A DNA stretch of 64,000 bases from Betaproteobacteria bacterium (GTDB taxonomy: Bacteria > Pseudomonadota > Gammaproteobacteria > Burkholderiales > Thiobacillaceae), in assembly GCA_016234655.1 (NCBI GenBank), contig JACRAU010000015.1, positions 1 through 64,000 on the forward strand, read 5' to 3'. The translations under genes and the position numbers were made by a program. Positions 49,124 to 58,300 of this stretch are shown in pieces. The notes under the pieces were generated by a model. The model searched no databases and was not told where the DNA came from. It worked only from the letters and a program-made list of their open reading frames with translations. Positions within the stretch are counted from its first letter, which is position 1. Every line of letters starts with the position of its first letter.

Positions 49124-50848
49124 ATGTCTACAGCCATTGCAACGCCCACCACCCAAGCCCCCATCGAAAGCTTTGCCGCTCTGTTCGAAGAGAGCATTGC
49201 TCGCCAGGAAATGCGCATCGGCGAGGTCATCACCGCCGAAGTCGTGGGCATCGACGACAACTTCGTCACCGTCAACGCCGGCCTCAAGTCCGAGAGCCTG
49301 ATCCCCGTTGAAGAATTCAAGAGCGACCGCGGCGAGTTGGAAGTCAACATCGGTGACTTCGTACCCGTCGCGATCGAATCGCTGGAAGACGGCTATGGCT
49401 CGACCAAGCTGTCGCGCGACCGCGCCAAGCGCCTGGCCGCCTGGCTGGACCTCGAGTCCGCCATGCAGGAAGGCCGCGTGGTCAAGGGCCTGATCCAGGG
49501 CAAGGTCAAGGGCGGCCTGACCGTCATGTGCAACGGCATCCGCGCCTTCCTGCCGGGTTCGCTGGTCGACGTGCGTCCGGTCAAGGACACCAGCCCGTAC
49601 GAGGGCAAAGAGGGCGACTTCAAGGTCATCAAGCTCGACCGCAAGCGCAACAACGTCGTGGTGTCGCGCAAGGCCGTATTGGAGCAGAGCATGGGCGCCG
49701 AGCGTCAGGCCCTGCTGGAGAACCTGAAAGAGGGCGCCACGGTCAAGGGCATCGTCAAGAACATCACCGAGTACGGCGCCTTCGTCGACTTGGGCGGCAT
49801 CGACGGCCTGCTGCACATCACCGACCTGGCCTGGCGCCGGGTCAAGCACCCGTCCGAGGTGGTCAACGTCGGTGACGAGGTCACCGCCGTGGTGCTGAAG
49901 TTCGACCAAGAGAAGAACCGCGTCTCCCTGGGCATGAAGCAGCTGGGCGAAGACCCGTGGGTGGGTCTGTCCCGTCGTTACCCCACCGGCACCCGCATGT
50001 TCGGCAAGGTCGCCAACCTCACCGAGTACGGCGCCTTCGTCGAGATCGAGCCGGGCATCGAAGGCCTGGTGCACGTGTCCGAGATGGACTGGACCAACAA
50101 GAACGTCAACCCGTCCAAGGTCGTGGCCCTGGGCGACGAGGTCGAGGTCATGGTGCTGGAGATCGACGAAGATCGCCGCCGCATCTCCCTGGGCATGAAG
50201 CAGTGCAAGGCCAACCCGTGGGACGATTTCTCGATCAACCACAAGAAGGGCGACAAGGTCTCCGGCCAGATCAAGTCGATCACCGACTTCGGCGTGTTCA
50301 TCGGCCTGCCCGGCGGTATCGACGGCCTGGTCCATCTGTCCGACCTGTCTTGGAACAAGACCGGCGAAGAGGCCCTGCGCGACTACAAGAAGGGCGAAGA
50401 GATCGAGGCCGTGGTGCTGGCCATCGATGTCGAGAAAGAGCGTATCTCCCTGGGCGTCAAGCAGCTCGAGGGCGACCCGTTCAACTCCTACATGTCCACC
50501 CATGACAAGGGCAGCATCGTCAACGGTACGGTCAAGTCGATGGATGCCAAGGGCGCCGTGATCCAGTTGGCCGACGATGTCGAAGGCTACCTGCGCGCCT
50601 CCGAAGTGTCGCGCGACCGGGTCGAGGACATCCGCACCCACATGAAGGAAGGCGATTCGGTCGAGGTGATGATCATCAACGTCGACCGCAAGAACCGTCA
50701 GATCAACCTCTCGATCAAGGCCAAGGACGCTGCCGATCAAGCCGATGCGCTGTCGCGCATGGCGACCGAGCAAGCGGCCAGCACCGGCACCACCAATCTG
50801 GGTGCCCTGCTGAAGGCTAAGCTCGACAACAAGAACAGCGAGTCTTGA
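49124..50848 (+). CDS. rpsA: 30S ribosomal protein S1
   Basis: S1 binds mRNA and places it on the 30S subunit. The 574 residues contain six S1/OB repeats. Four carry recognisable runs, for example [60 protein letters not shown] and [20 protein letters not shown]. Each repeat ends with a form of [12 protein letters not shown] 49124 gives [20 protein letters not shown]. Length and order agree with the full Gram-negative form. Confidence 0.98.
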   Translation: MSTAIATPTTQAPIESFAALFEESIARQEMRIGEVITAEVVGIDDNFVTVNAGLKSESLIPVEEFKSDRGELEVNIGDFVPVAIESLEDGYGSTKLSRDRAKRLAAWLDLESAMQEGRVVKGLIQGKVKGGLTVMCNGIRAFLPGSLVDVRPVKDTSPYEGKEGDFKVIKLDRKRNNVVVSRKAVLEQSMGAERQALLENLKEGATVKGIVKNITEYGAFVDLGGIDGLLHITDLAWRRVKHPSEVVNVGDEVTAVVLKFDQEKNRVSLGMKQLGEDPWVGLSRRYPTGTRMFGKVANLTEYGAFVEIEPGIEGLVHVSEMDWTNKNVNPSKVVALGDEVEVMVLEIDEDRRRISLGMKQCKANPWDDFSINHKKGDKVSGQIKSITDFGVFIGLPGGIDGLVHLSDLSWNKTGEEALRDYKKGEEIEAVVLAIDVEKERISLGVKQLEGDPFNSYMSTHDKGSIVNGTVKSMDAKGAVIQLADDVEGYLRASEVSRDRVEDIRTHMKEGDSVEVMIINVDRKNRQINLSIKAKDAADQADALSRMATEQAASTGTTNLGALLKAKLDNKNSES

Positions 50849-50862
50849 TTCAAGGTGCTGTC

Positions 50863-51150
50863 ATGACCAAGTCGGAGTTGATCTCCCGGCTGGCGGATCG
50901 TCATCCCCATTTGGTGGCGACGGACGCCGAGCTGGCGGTCAAGGCGATTATCGATGCCATGGTCGAGAGCCTGGTGGCCGGCGAGCGCATCGAGATTCGC
51001 GGGTTCGGTAGCTTCAGCTTGAACTACCGGCCACCGCGTCTCGGGCGCAATCCCAAGACCGGCGAAAAGGTGCAGGTGGAAGGCAAGTACGTGCCCCATT
51101 TCAAGGCCGGCAAGGAATTGCGCGACCGGGTCGATTACAAGCAACCCTGA
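50863..51150 (+). CDS. ihfB: Integration host factor subunit beta
   Basis: IHF bends DNA as an alpha-beta heterodimer. The 95-residue beta subunit has [17 protein letters not shown] at its start and the DNA-binding beta arm [20 protein letters not shown], with Pro at the arm tip. [20 protein letters not shown] follows. ATG 50863 is chosen over 50845 by family length. It is followed by a strong terminator. Confidence 0.96.
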   Translation: MTKSELISRLADRHPHLVATDAELAVKAIIDAMVESLVAGERIEIRGFGSFSLNYRPPRLGRNPKTGEKVQVEGKYVPHFKAGKELRDRVDYKQP

Positions 51151-51166
51151 AGTGGCTGTTCAAACG

Positions 51167-51203
51167 AAAAAGCGGCGCCGTTCATGCGGCGCCGCTTTTT
51201 TTT
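51167..51203 (+). terminator. Rho-independent terminator after ihfB
   Basis: AGCGGCGCCG pairs with CGGCGCCGCT around TTCATG and is followed by eight T's. It ends the rpsA-ihfB transcript 17 bp past ihfB. Confidence 0.92.
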
Positions 51204-51232
51204 GTACATAGCGACCCGCTACAATGCGAGGC

Positions 51233-51487
51233 ATGCGCTATTTCGAGCTGGCCATCAAGATCATCCTGTTTCTGCTACTTCTAAGCTTCGCGGCGATGAA
51301 CAGCGATACGGTGGTCCTGCGCTATTTTCTCGGCACCGAGTGGCGCGCGCCGCTGGTCTTGGTGCTGTTCGCGTTTTTCGCGGCCGGGCTGCTGCTCGGC
51401 TTGTTGATCGGCGTCGGCCGGCGTTGGCGCCAAGGCCGGGAACTGGCGGCCCTGCGCCGCGTGCAGCAGACAACCGACAAGGAATAA
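51233..51487 (+). CDS. lapA: Lipopolysaccharide assembly protein LapA
   Basis: LapA is a small inner-membrane protein that works with LapB to control LPS synthesis via LpxC turnover. The 84 residues have two hydrophobic segments (IKIILFLLLLSFAAMNS and PLVLVLFAFFAAGLLLGLLI) with a basic C-terminal tail. I chose ATG 51233 (MRYFELAIKII) as the family-like start; ATG 51224 is in frame just before it. lapB starts 1 bp after its stop. Confidence 0.88.
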   Translation: MRYFELAIKIILFLLLLSFAAMNSDTVVLRYFLGTEWRAPLVLVLFAFFAAGLLLGLLIGVGRRWRQGRELAALRRVQQTTDKE

Positions 51488-51488
51488 G

Positions 51489-52652
51489 ATGGAACTCGAG
51501 GCCTGGCACCTCCTGGTATTGCCGCTGTTTTTCGCCTTGGGCTGGGCGGCCGCCCGGGTCGACATCCGCCATCTGCTGCGCGAATCGCGCGCGGTGCCCG
51601 CCTCGTATTTTCAGGGCCTCAACTACCTGCTCAACGAGCAACCCGATCGCGCCATCGAGGCCTTCGTCGAAGTGGCCAAGGTCAATGCCGATACCCTGGA
51701 ACTGCACTATGCCCTAGGCGCCTTGTTCCGCAAACGCGGCGAGATCGACCGCGCCATCCGCATGCACCAGAACCTGGTCGATCGGGCCGACCTGAACCAG
51801 GAACAAAGCCTGCGCGCGCTGTACGAGCTGGGCCTGGACTATATGAAGGCCGGGCTGCTGGACCGCGCCGAGGACATCTTCAAGCGCTTGCAGGACGGCG
51901 CGCACGGCCTCGATGCCCGGCGCAACCTGCTCGACATCTACGTGCTGGAAAAGGAATGGGAGCAGGCCATCGCGATGGCCGAACAGTTGGAACGCAGCGG
52001 CCTGCCCGCGCAGAACGCCGAGACCGCGCATTACCACTGCGAGCTGGCCTTGAATGCCGGCCTGCGCCAGGACACCGCCGCCGCGCGCGATCATTTGCAG
52101 GCGGCCCTGGCCAAACATCGAAAATCGGTGCGCGCGGCCATGCAATTGGGCGATCTGGAAGCGGCGGCCGGCAACGATCAAGCCGCCATCGAGGCCTGGC
52201 GTCAGGTCGAGTCGCAGAACCCGGCCTATCTGCCCGTGGTCGCATCGCGCCTGTTCCAGGCCTGCAAGCGCCGTGGCCGGGCCGACGAGGGCATCGGCCT
52301 GCTCCAGGCCTATCTGGAGCGCTACCCGAGCGCCGACCTGTTCCACATCGTGTTCGGCATCCTGGTCGAGAGCCGGGGCTGGGGCGAGGCGCGGGCCGTC
52401 GCGGCCGAGGCGCTCAAGCGCATGCCCAGCCTGCGCGTGTTGGACGATTACCTACAGGCGCGCAGCGCCGAGAGCGAGCCGGGCGATCTGGAAACGCGCC
52501 TGGCCCAGGACCTGGTGCATCGCCAGGTCGGCCGCACCTCGCACTATCAATGCGGCCGTTGCGGCTTCAAGGCGCGCCAGTTCTTCTGGCAGTGCCCGGC
52601 CTGCGCGGCTTGGGATAGCATCCCGCCGGAGAAAATAGAACATGAGCACTGA
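51489..52652 (+). CDS. lapB: Lipopolysaccharide assembly protein LapB (YciM)
   Basis: LapB adjusts LPS synthesis by directing LpxC to FtsH. The 387 residues have an N-terminal membrane anchor ([19 protein letters not shown]), at least eight TPRs ([38 protein letters not shown] and others), and a C-terminal rubredoxin-like zinc site, [18 protein letters not shown]. It overlaps pyrF by 11 bases. Confidence 0.96.
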   Translation: MELEAWHLLVLPLFFALGWAAARVDIRHLLRESRAVPASYFQGLNYLLNEQPDRAIEAFVEVAKVNADTLELHYALGALFRKRGEIDRAIRMHQNLVDRADLNQEQSLRALYELGLDYMKAGLLDRAEDIFKRLQDGAHGLDARRNLLDIYVLEKEWEQAIAMAEQLERSGLPAQNAETAHYHCELALNAGLRQDTAAARDHLQAALAKHRKSVRAAMQLGDLEAAAGNDQAAIEAWRQVESQNPAYLPVVASRLFQACKRRGRADEGIGLLQAYLERYPSADLFHIVFGILVESRGWGEARAVAAEALKRMPSLRVLDDYLQARSAESEPGDLETRLAQDLVHRQVGRTSHYQCGRCGFKARQFFWQCPACAAWDSIPPEKIEHEH

Positions 52653-53349
52653 ACCGCGCGTCATCGTCGCGCTGGATTACGCCACGGCCCAGCCGGCGCT
52701 GGCGTTTGCCGACCGGGTCGAGCCCAAGCTGTGCAAGCTCAAGGTCGGCAAAGAGCTGTTCGTGGCCGAAGGCCCGCGCCTGGTCGAGCAATTGGTCGGT
52801 CGCGGTTTCGATGTCTTCCTCGACCTCAAATTCCACGACATCCCCAACACCGTGGCCCAGGCCTGCAAGACGGCGGCGGCGCTCGGCGTGTGGCTGACCA
52901 ACGTCCATGCCTCGGGCGGCCTGAAGATGATGGCCGCCGCGCGCGAGGCCTTGGAGGGCCTGTCCCGCCGGCCCAAGCTGATCGCGGTGACCGTGCTGAC
53001 CAGCATGGATGCCGAGCAGTTGCGCGGCATCGGCATCCAGGCCTCGCCGCGCGATCAGGTCAGCCGCTTGGCGCATTTGACCAAGGAGGCCGGCCTCGAC
53101 GGCGTGGTCTGTTCGGCGCAAGAGGCCGCGATGCTGCGCGGTGATTTGGGCCGCGACTTCATGCTGGTGACGCCGGGCATCCGCCCCGCCGGCAGCAACA
53201 GCGACGACCAGAGCCGCATCATGACCCCCGCCAGCGCCATGCAGGCCGGGGCCGATTATCTGGTGATCGGCCGGCCGATCACCCAGGCCGCCGACCCGGT
53301 TGCGGTGCTGAACGCCCTTGCCACCGAAATTTCCGGAGTGAATGTTTAA
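52642..53349 (+). CDS. pyrF: Orotidine 5'-phosphate decarboxylase
   Basis: PyrF makes UMP from OMP. The 235-residue TIM-barrel has the catalytic [23 protein letters not shown] near the front, [12 protein letters not shown] and [20 protein letters not shown]. It overlaps lapB. The UDP-glucose dehydrogenase gene begins directly after the stop. Confidence 0.97.
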   Translation: MSTEPRVIVALDYATAQPALAFADRVEPKLCKLKVGKELFVAEGPRLVEQLVGRGFDVFLDLKFHDIPNTVAQACKTAAALGVWLTNVHASGGLKMMAAAREALEGLSRRPKLIAVTVLTSMDAEQLRGIGIQASPRDQVSRLAHLTKEAGLDGVVCSAQEAAMLRGDLGRDFMLVTPGIRPAGSNSDDQSRIMTPASAMQAGADYLVIGRPITQAADPVAVLNALATEISGVNV

Positions 53350-54516
53350 ATGAAGATCGCCATCGCCGGCACCGGCTACGTCGGCCTGTCCAACGCCATC
53401 CTGTTGGCGCAACACAACGAGGTGGTCGCGCTCGACATCGTGCCCGAGAAGGTGGCGATGCTGAACCGCAAGGAATCGCCCATCGTCGATACCGAGATCG
53501 AGCACTACCTCAAGCACCAGCCGCTCAACTTCCGGGCCACGCTGGACAAGCACGACGCCTATGAGGGCGCCGAGTTCGTCATCATCGCCACGCCGACCGA
53601 CTACGACCCCGAGACCAACTACTTCAACACCGGTTCGGTCGAGGCCGTGATCAAGGATGTGATGGCGATCAACCCGAAGGCGACGATGGTGGTCAAGTCC
53701 ACCGTGCCGGTCGGTTTCACCGCCAAGGCGAAGGCGCAATACCGCTGCGACAACATCATCTTCTCGCCGGAGTTCCTGCGCGAGGGCCGCGCCCTGCACG
53801 ACAACCTCTATCCCTCGCGCATCGTCATCGGCGAGCGCTCGAAGCGGGCGGAGGTCTTCGCCGGTCTGCTCAAGCAGGGCGCGTTGAAGCAGGACATCGC
53901 CGTGCTGTTCACCGATGCGACCGAGGCCGAGGCGATCAAGCTGTTCGCCAACACCTATCTCGCCATGCGCGTGGCCTACTTCAACGAACTCGACACCTAC
54001 GCCGCCACCCATGGCCTGGATTCGCGCCAGATCATCGACGGCGTCTGCCTCGATCCGCGCATCGGCAGCCACTACAACAACCCGTCCTTCGGCTACGGCG
54101 GTTACTGCCTGCCCAAGGACACCAAGCAACTGCTGGCCAACTACCGCGACGTGCCGCAGAACATGATCCACGCCATCGTCGAGGCCAACACCACGCGCAA
54201 GGACTTCATCGCGGACGAGATCATCCGGCGCAATCCCAAGGTGGTCGGCGTCTACCGGCTGATCATGAAGGCCGGTTCGGACAACTTCCGCGCCTCCAGC
54301 ATCCAGGGCATCATGAAGCGGATCAAGGCCAAGGGCATCGAGGTCATCGTCTACGAGCCGGTGCTGACCGAGGCCGAGTTCTATCACTCCAGGGTGATCA
54401 ACGACCTGGCCGAGTTCAAGCGCCAGTCCGATGTCATCGTCGCCAACCGGATCACCGACGATATCCGCGATGTGGTCGGCAAGGTCTATAGCCGCGATTT
54501 GTTCGGACAAGACTGA
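53350..54516 (+). CDS. ugd: UDP-glucose 6-dehydrogenase (short form)
   Basis: This NAD-dependent enzyme makes UDP-glucuronate for polysaccharides or lipid A changes. The 388-residue short form has the nucleotide site [57 protein letters not shown] and the catalytic Cys in [18 protein letters not shown]. It is adjacent (0 bp) to pyrF and precedes cysM by 5 bp. No other capsule or LPS gene is nearby. Confidence 0.95.
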   Translation: MKIAIAGTGYVGLSNAILLAQHNEVVALDIVPEKVAMLNRKESPIVDTEIEHYLKHQPLNFRATLDKHDAYEGAEFVIIATPTDYDPETNYFNTGSVEAVIKDVMAINPKATMVVKSTVPVGFTAKAKAQYRCDNIIFSPEFLREGRALHDNLYPSRIVIGERSKRAEVFAGLLKQGALKQDIAVLFTDATEAEAIKLFANTYLAMRVAYFNELDTYAATHGLDSRQIIDGVCLDPRIGSHYNNPSFGYGGYCLPKDTKQLLANYRDVPQNMIHAIVEANTTRKDFIADEIIRRNPKVVGVYRLIMKAGSDNFRASSIQGIMKRIKAKGIEVIVYEPVLTEAEFYHSRVINDLAEFKRQSDVIVANRITDDIRDVVGKVYSRDLFGQD

Positions 54517-54521
54517 GCGCC

Positions 54522-55409
54522 ATGTATAAGACTATCGAGGACCTCGTCGGCAACACCCCGCTGGTGCGCTTGAAGAAACTGCCGGGCGAGACCTCCAACG
54601 TCGTGCTGCTCAAGCTCGAGGGCAACAACCCGGCCGGCTCGGTGAAGGACCGGCCGGCGTTGTCCATGATCATGAAGGCCGAGGCGCGCGGCGAGATCAA
54701 GCCGGGCGACACCCTGATCGAGGCGACCTCGGGCAACACCGGCATCGCGCTGGCCATGGCCGCCGCGATTCGCGGCTACAAGATGGTCTTGATCATGCCC
54801 GAGCACCTGTCCATCGAGCGGCGGCAGACCATGCGCGCCTACGGCGCCGAGATCGCGCTGACGCCGAAGGCGGGCGGCATGGAGGCGGCGCGCGATCTGG
54901 CCGACCGGATGGTGGCCGAGGGTCGCGGCGTCATGCTCGACCAGTTCTCCAATCCCGATAACCCCATCGCCCACTACGAAGCTACCGGCCCCGAGATTTG
55001 GCGCGACACCGAGGGTAAGGTCACCCACTTCGTCTCCAGCATGGGCACCACCGGCACCATCATGGGCTGCTCCATGTATCTGAAGGAACAGAACCCCAAG
55101 ATCCAGATCGTCGGCGTGCAGCCGGAAGAGGGCGCGCAAATCCCCGGCATCCGCAAATGGCCGGAGGAATACCTGCCCAGCATCTGCGACTTCTCGCGGG
55201 TCGACCGGATGATCTACGTCGGCCAGCAGGACGCCGAGGAGACCACTCGAAGGCTGGCGCGCGAGGAAGGCATCTTCGCTGGCATCTCCTCCGGCGGCGC
55301 GCTATGGGCGGCCTTGCAATTGAGCAAAGAGGTAGAGAACGCGGTCATCGTCTCCATCGTCTGCGACCGCGGCGACCGCTATCTGTCGACCGGGGTGTTT
55401 CCGGCCTAG
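54522..55409 (+). CDS. cysM: Cysteine synthase B (CysM type)
   Basis: CysM forms cysteine from O-acetylserine with sulfide or thiosulfate. The 295 residues show VGNTPLVRLKKL, the PLP Lys in GNNPAGSVKDRPALSM, TSGNTGIALAMAAAIRGYK, the sulfide-binding QFSNPDNPIAHYEATGPEI and SSGGALWAALQLS. Position after ugd and pyrF is consistent with other betaproteobacterial chromosomes. Confidence 0.95.
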   Translation: MYKTIEDLVGNTPLVRLKKLPGETSNVVLLKLEGNNPAGSVKDRPALSMIMKAEARGEIKPGDTLIEATSGNTGIALAMAAAIRGYKMVLIMPEHLSIERRQTMRAYGAEIALTPKAGGMEAARDLADRMVAEGRGVMLDQFSNPDNPIAHYEATGPEIWRDTEGKVTHFVSSMGTTGTIMGCSMYLKEQNPKIQIVGVQPEEGAQIPGIRKWPEEYLPSICDFSRVDRMIYVGQQDAEETTRRLAREEGIFAGISSGGALWAALQLSKEVENAVIVSIVCDRGDRYLSTGVFPA

Positions 55410-55443
55410 CCAGGCTTGGCAGGCGAATTCCGCCCCAGGCCGA

Positions 55444-56238
55444 TTACCGATTCGCGACCTGCTTGATCCACTGAACGATCTCACCGGCGGCTGCCGACGG
55501 CGCATTCAGATGATTCGAGTCGGGTTCGTATAGACGGGTTAGCGGGTGCTGAGGCAGGCTGCCGAAATTCGCGCGCTTGCTGCTGATCAGGCCAGGGTAG
55601 TCTTGCTTCGGCCCGACATAAAGGACCGGTATGCCTGTCTTCACGTTTTTAAAGGCGCGCGTGGTGTGCGCCCCATTGGGATCGAACCAGTTCAAATAGA
55701 TGGCTGCTGTGGTGGCGACAGAGTTGGTGCCTCGTGAGCCTTCGAAATCGCCGAAGCTGGCAGTCTCGTCGCCTCGTCCGGCATCGACCATGGCTTTTGC
55801 CGCGCTGACATGCTGACCGAGCGCCTGGACGAAGGCATCGGCATCCACCTGCCCCCCGGGCGCGATTGCAATCAAGCCGTCAACCGCGTGCCGTCCGCCA
55901 AAATACAAAGCGAACAAGCCGCCCTGGCTGTGCCCGGCCACGAATACCTTTTGCGCCCCCTGCGCGCGCATGGCAGCCAAAGCCGCGGTAATTTCGTTCG
56001 CCGCGCCATTCATGTCCACATCGTAATGGCGCCTGGCCGACCAGGGCATTTCCAGGTTGGCAACCAGAAAGCCCGCTTGTTCAAGCTCGTTTGCCAGGCC
56101 GTTGACATATTTCCCCGGGTTGCCGCCTTTGCCATGCATGACGACCACCCCAAGCTGGGCGGCACCGGCTTGCAAGGGGAATAGCGATACAGACAGGGTC
56201 AATGCTAGGAAAAAGATGAAGTTCAGTCCACGAATCAT
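55444..56238 (-). CDS. Exported alpha/beta-hydrolase-like protein
   Basis: The 264 residues begin with a signal peptide (about 1-25, LFPLQAGA). The core is GVVVMHGKGGNPGKYV and the nucleophile elbow VFVAGHSQGGLFALYFGG, with Asp and a late His (PDSNHLNAPSAAAGEI) completing a plausible triad. Substrate unknown; periplasmic location inferred. The next gene on the same strand is 37 bp upstream. Confidence 0.8.
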   Translation of the reverse strand: MIRGLNFIFFLALTLSVSLFPLQAGAAQLGVVVMHGKGGNPGKYVNGLANELEQAGFLVANLEMPWSARRHYDVDMNGAANEITAALAAMRAQGAQKVFVAGHSQGGLFALYFGGRHAVDGLIAIAPGGQVDADAFVQALGQHVSAAKAMVDAGRGDETASFGDFEGSRGTNSVATTAAIYLNWFDPNGAHTTRAFKNVKTGIPVLYVGPKQDYPGLISSKRANFGSLPQHPLTRLYEPDSNHLNAPSAAAGEIVQWIKQVANR

Positions 56239-56275
56239 GTGGCCCCCTCGAAGGCATGGTATTGGTGGAAGGCGG

Positions 56276-56986
56276 TCATTTCTGGCGCCAGATCAGGAAC
56301 ACGCAGGGCCGCCGCTCGATCTCCGGCAGATCGCCGCGCCAGTCGGCCACGCGCCGGCTCACCACTAATTCGCTGTCCAGCGTCAGGTCGCAAGCCACGC
56401 ACAGCCAGGTGTCGTCGCGGCAACTGGCGAGAATCGTCTCCAGCATCGCCGTGTTGCGATACGGCGTCTCGATGAAGGTCTGGGCCGCGTCGTCCTTTTC
56501 CGCCCGTTTCTCCAAATCCTTTAGCGCCTTGCTGCGCTCTTCCGGCTTGGCCGGCAAATAGCCGTGGAAGGCGAAGCGCTGGCCGACCAGGCCGGAGCCC
56601 ATCAATGCGAGCAGGATGGAGGAGGGGCCGGTGAGCGGTTTGACCCGGATGCCGTGTCGATGGGCGAGGCGCACCAGATCGGCGCCGGGGTCGGCCACCG
56701 CCGGGCAGCCGGCCTCGGAGATCAGGCCGACATCGGTGCCTGCGAGCAGGGGCGCGAGCAGGGCCTTCAGTTCCGCCGGCTTGGTGTGTTCGTTCAGTTC
56801 CAGCAGGGTGAGTTGCTGGATCGGCAGCGCGGTGCCGACCTGCTTCAAAAAAGCACGTGCAGTCTTGGGGTGTTCGACGACGAAGGTGGCGAGCCCGGCC
56901 GCGATGCGGCGAGTGGCTTCGGGCAGCACTTGTTCCAGCGCTGTGCTGCCTAAAGGCGTGGGAATGAGATACAGCGTGCCGGTCAT
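56276..56986 (-). CDS. RsmI/YraL-like SAM-dependent methyltransferase
   Basis: The 236-residue tetrapyrrole-methylase-fold protein has LYLIPTPLG, SEAGCPAVADPGADLVRLAH, PLTGPSSILLALMGSGLVGQ, FHGYLPAKPEER and TFIETPYRNTAML. These match RsmI-type 16S rRNA methyltransferases, but the protein is short and lacks the usual C-terminal tail, so it may be a paralogue. ATG 56986 is chosen because the farther upstream start would encode only REP sequence. Confidence 0.85.
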   Translation of the reverse strand: MTGTLYLIPTPLGSTALEQVLPEATRRIAAGLATFVVEHPKTARAFLKQVGTALPIQQLTLLELNEHTKPAELKALLAPLLAGTDVGLISEAGCPAVADPGADLVRLAHRHGIRVKPLTGPSSILLALMGSGLVGQRFAFHGYLPAKPEERSKALKDLEKRAEKDDAAQTFIETPYRNTAMLETILASCRDDTWLCVACDLTLDSELVVSRRVADWRGDLPEIERRPCVFLIWRQK

Positions 56987-56997
56987 GGCGCGATATT

Positions 56998-57120
56998 CCC
57001 CTCTCCCTCCGGGAGAGGGGCTAGGGGTGAGGGAAAAGAACTCTGCGAGGGGAACAAGGCAGTGGGAATAACTAACTCCCTCCCTCACCCCCAGCCCCTC
57101 CCCCGGAGGGGGAGGGGAGG
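56998..57120. repeat. REP pair (BIME-like) between the methyltransferase and maf
   Basis: CCCTCTCCCTCCGGGAGAGG plus CTAGGGGTGAGGG (56998-57033) is followed 45 bp later by an inverted-type partner, CCCTCACCCCCAGCCCCTCC plus CCCGGAGGGGGAGGGG (57078-57117). Each half forms its own hairpin. The second half lies inside the maf reading frame. Confidence 0.75.
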
Positions 57121-57698
57121 TAGGTCAGCACGTCCAGGCCCTCGTTGGCCAGCATCTCGGTCAGCCGGATCAGCGGCAGGCCGACCAGGGCGGTCGGGTC
57201 TTCGGTCTCGAACCGCGCGATCAAGGCGATGCCGAGCGACTCGCTCTTGGCGCTGCCGCAGCAGTTGTAGGGCTGGTCCTTGCGCAGATAGGCCTCGATC
57301 TGCGCGTCGCTGTACTCGCGCATCACCAGGCACACCGGCACGTTGGCGGTCTGCGTGCTGCCGGTCCGGGCATTGAGCAGGGTCAGCGCGGTGTGGAACT
57401 CCAGGGCCTTGCCGCGCATGCGCTTCAGTTGCGCCACCGCCTTGTCGTGCGTGCCCGGCTTGCCCAGTTGCTCGCCTTCCAGCAGTGCGACCTGGTCCGA
57501 GCCGACGATCAGCGCATCGGGGAATTTCGTGGCCACGGCCTTGGCCTTCAGCACGGACAGACGCTGCGCGGTGTCATCCGGTTTCTCATTGGGCAGCGGC
57601 GTCTCGTCGACCTCCGGCGCGGCGACCTCGAACGGCACGCCTAGACGGCCGAGCAGTTCGCGGCGGAAGGGGGAGGTGGAGGCGAGGACGAGGATCAT
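57072..57698 (-). CDS. maf: Maf-family nucleoside triphosphate pyrophosphatase
   Basis: Maf proteins hydrolyse abnormal nucleotides such as m7GTP or dTTP. The 208 residues begin ILVLASTSPFRRELLGRLGV. They include VDETPLPNEKPDDTAQRLSV, the catalytic VGSDQVALL, GKALEFHTALTLLNAR and GIALIARFETEDPTALVGLP. The set resembles the YceF (m7GTP) group. The last dozen residues (PSPSGGGAGGEGGS) are read from a REP repeat, so the native C-terminus was probably extended or replaced by insertion. Confidence 0.93.
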   Translation of the reverse strand: MILVLASTSPFRRELLGRLGVPFEVAAPEVDETPLPNEKPDDTAQRLSVLKAKAVATKFPDALIVGSDQVALLEGEQLGKPGTHDKAVAQLKRMRGKALEFHTALTLLNARTGSTQTANVPVCLVMREYSDAQIEAYLRKDQPYNCCGSAKSESLGIALIARFETEDPTALVGLPLIRLTEMLANEGLDVLTYLPSPSGGGAGGEGGS

Positions 57699-57753
57699 GA
57701 CGGTAAAACAGAGAGGTGAGTAGGGGAGTAAGTCATGTCATTCGACAACTTTA

Positions 57754-58266
57754 CTAAAGGTGATATGCATTGATATACCGGCATGCAAATGCAGCAATAA
57801 GAGACACCATTCCTAAAGCTGCAATCGACCCCTTTGAACTGTACAAAAGGAAAGAAATGAGGAGTTTTGCGATGACCTTAGTGGTTAGTGGGATCAGTGC
57901 GTAGCTGAATGCTGCTGATAAATGGTTGGAAGCGCGGATACCAAATATGGCAAAACCAATAAGAAGTATTAGTGAAGGTAGTAGCAGTAATGGTGAGGCA
58001 AACGATTTCAGAAGAAGTTGTATTGCTATGTAAATAACGACGCAGGCCAATGCGTAAAAAGCACCTGTTAATAGACGTGGTAGCCACGCTTTGAATATGC
58101 TGGCCTTCTCAGCAATCTCTATGTCGAGTTGATTCTTGTAGGTACCGACGAAGTCGTTGGCAATGGCATTTAGCTTATTTTTAACAGCCTCTGAGACGAA
58201 GTAGTCGTAACCCATGAGAATTGCTGCGGCAGTTTGTAAATGCAGTATGTAAGTGTCTGGGATCAT
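57754..58266 (-). CDS. Membrane protein of unknown function, compositionally unlike neighbours
   Basis: I do not recognise this 170-residue protein. It has an N-terminal soluble part (VSEAVKNKLNAIANDFVGTY) and about four hydrophobic segments (LLTGAFYALACVVIYIAIQL; LLLLPSLILLIGFAIF; FSYALIPLTTKVIAKLLISF; SIAALGMVSLIAAFAC). The DNA is clearly richer in A+T and uses codons (AAA, ATA, TTA) that neighbours avoid, so it was probably acquired. No mobile-element ends are visible around it. Confidence 0.7.
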   Translation of the reverse strand: MIPDTYILHLQTAAAILMGYDYFVSEAVKNKLNAIANDFVGTYKNQLDIEIAEKASIFKAWLPRLLTGAFYALACVVIYIAIQLLLKSFASPLLLLPSLILLIGFAIFGIRASNHLSAAFSYALIPLTTKVIAKLLISFLLYSSKGSIAALGMVSLIAAFACRYINAYHL

Positions 58267-58300
58267 CTCTACCGGAATCTAGTGGTGTTGGCGCTGCTGG

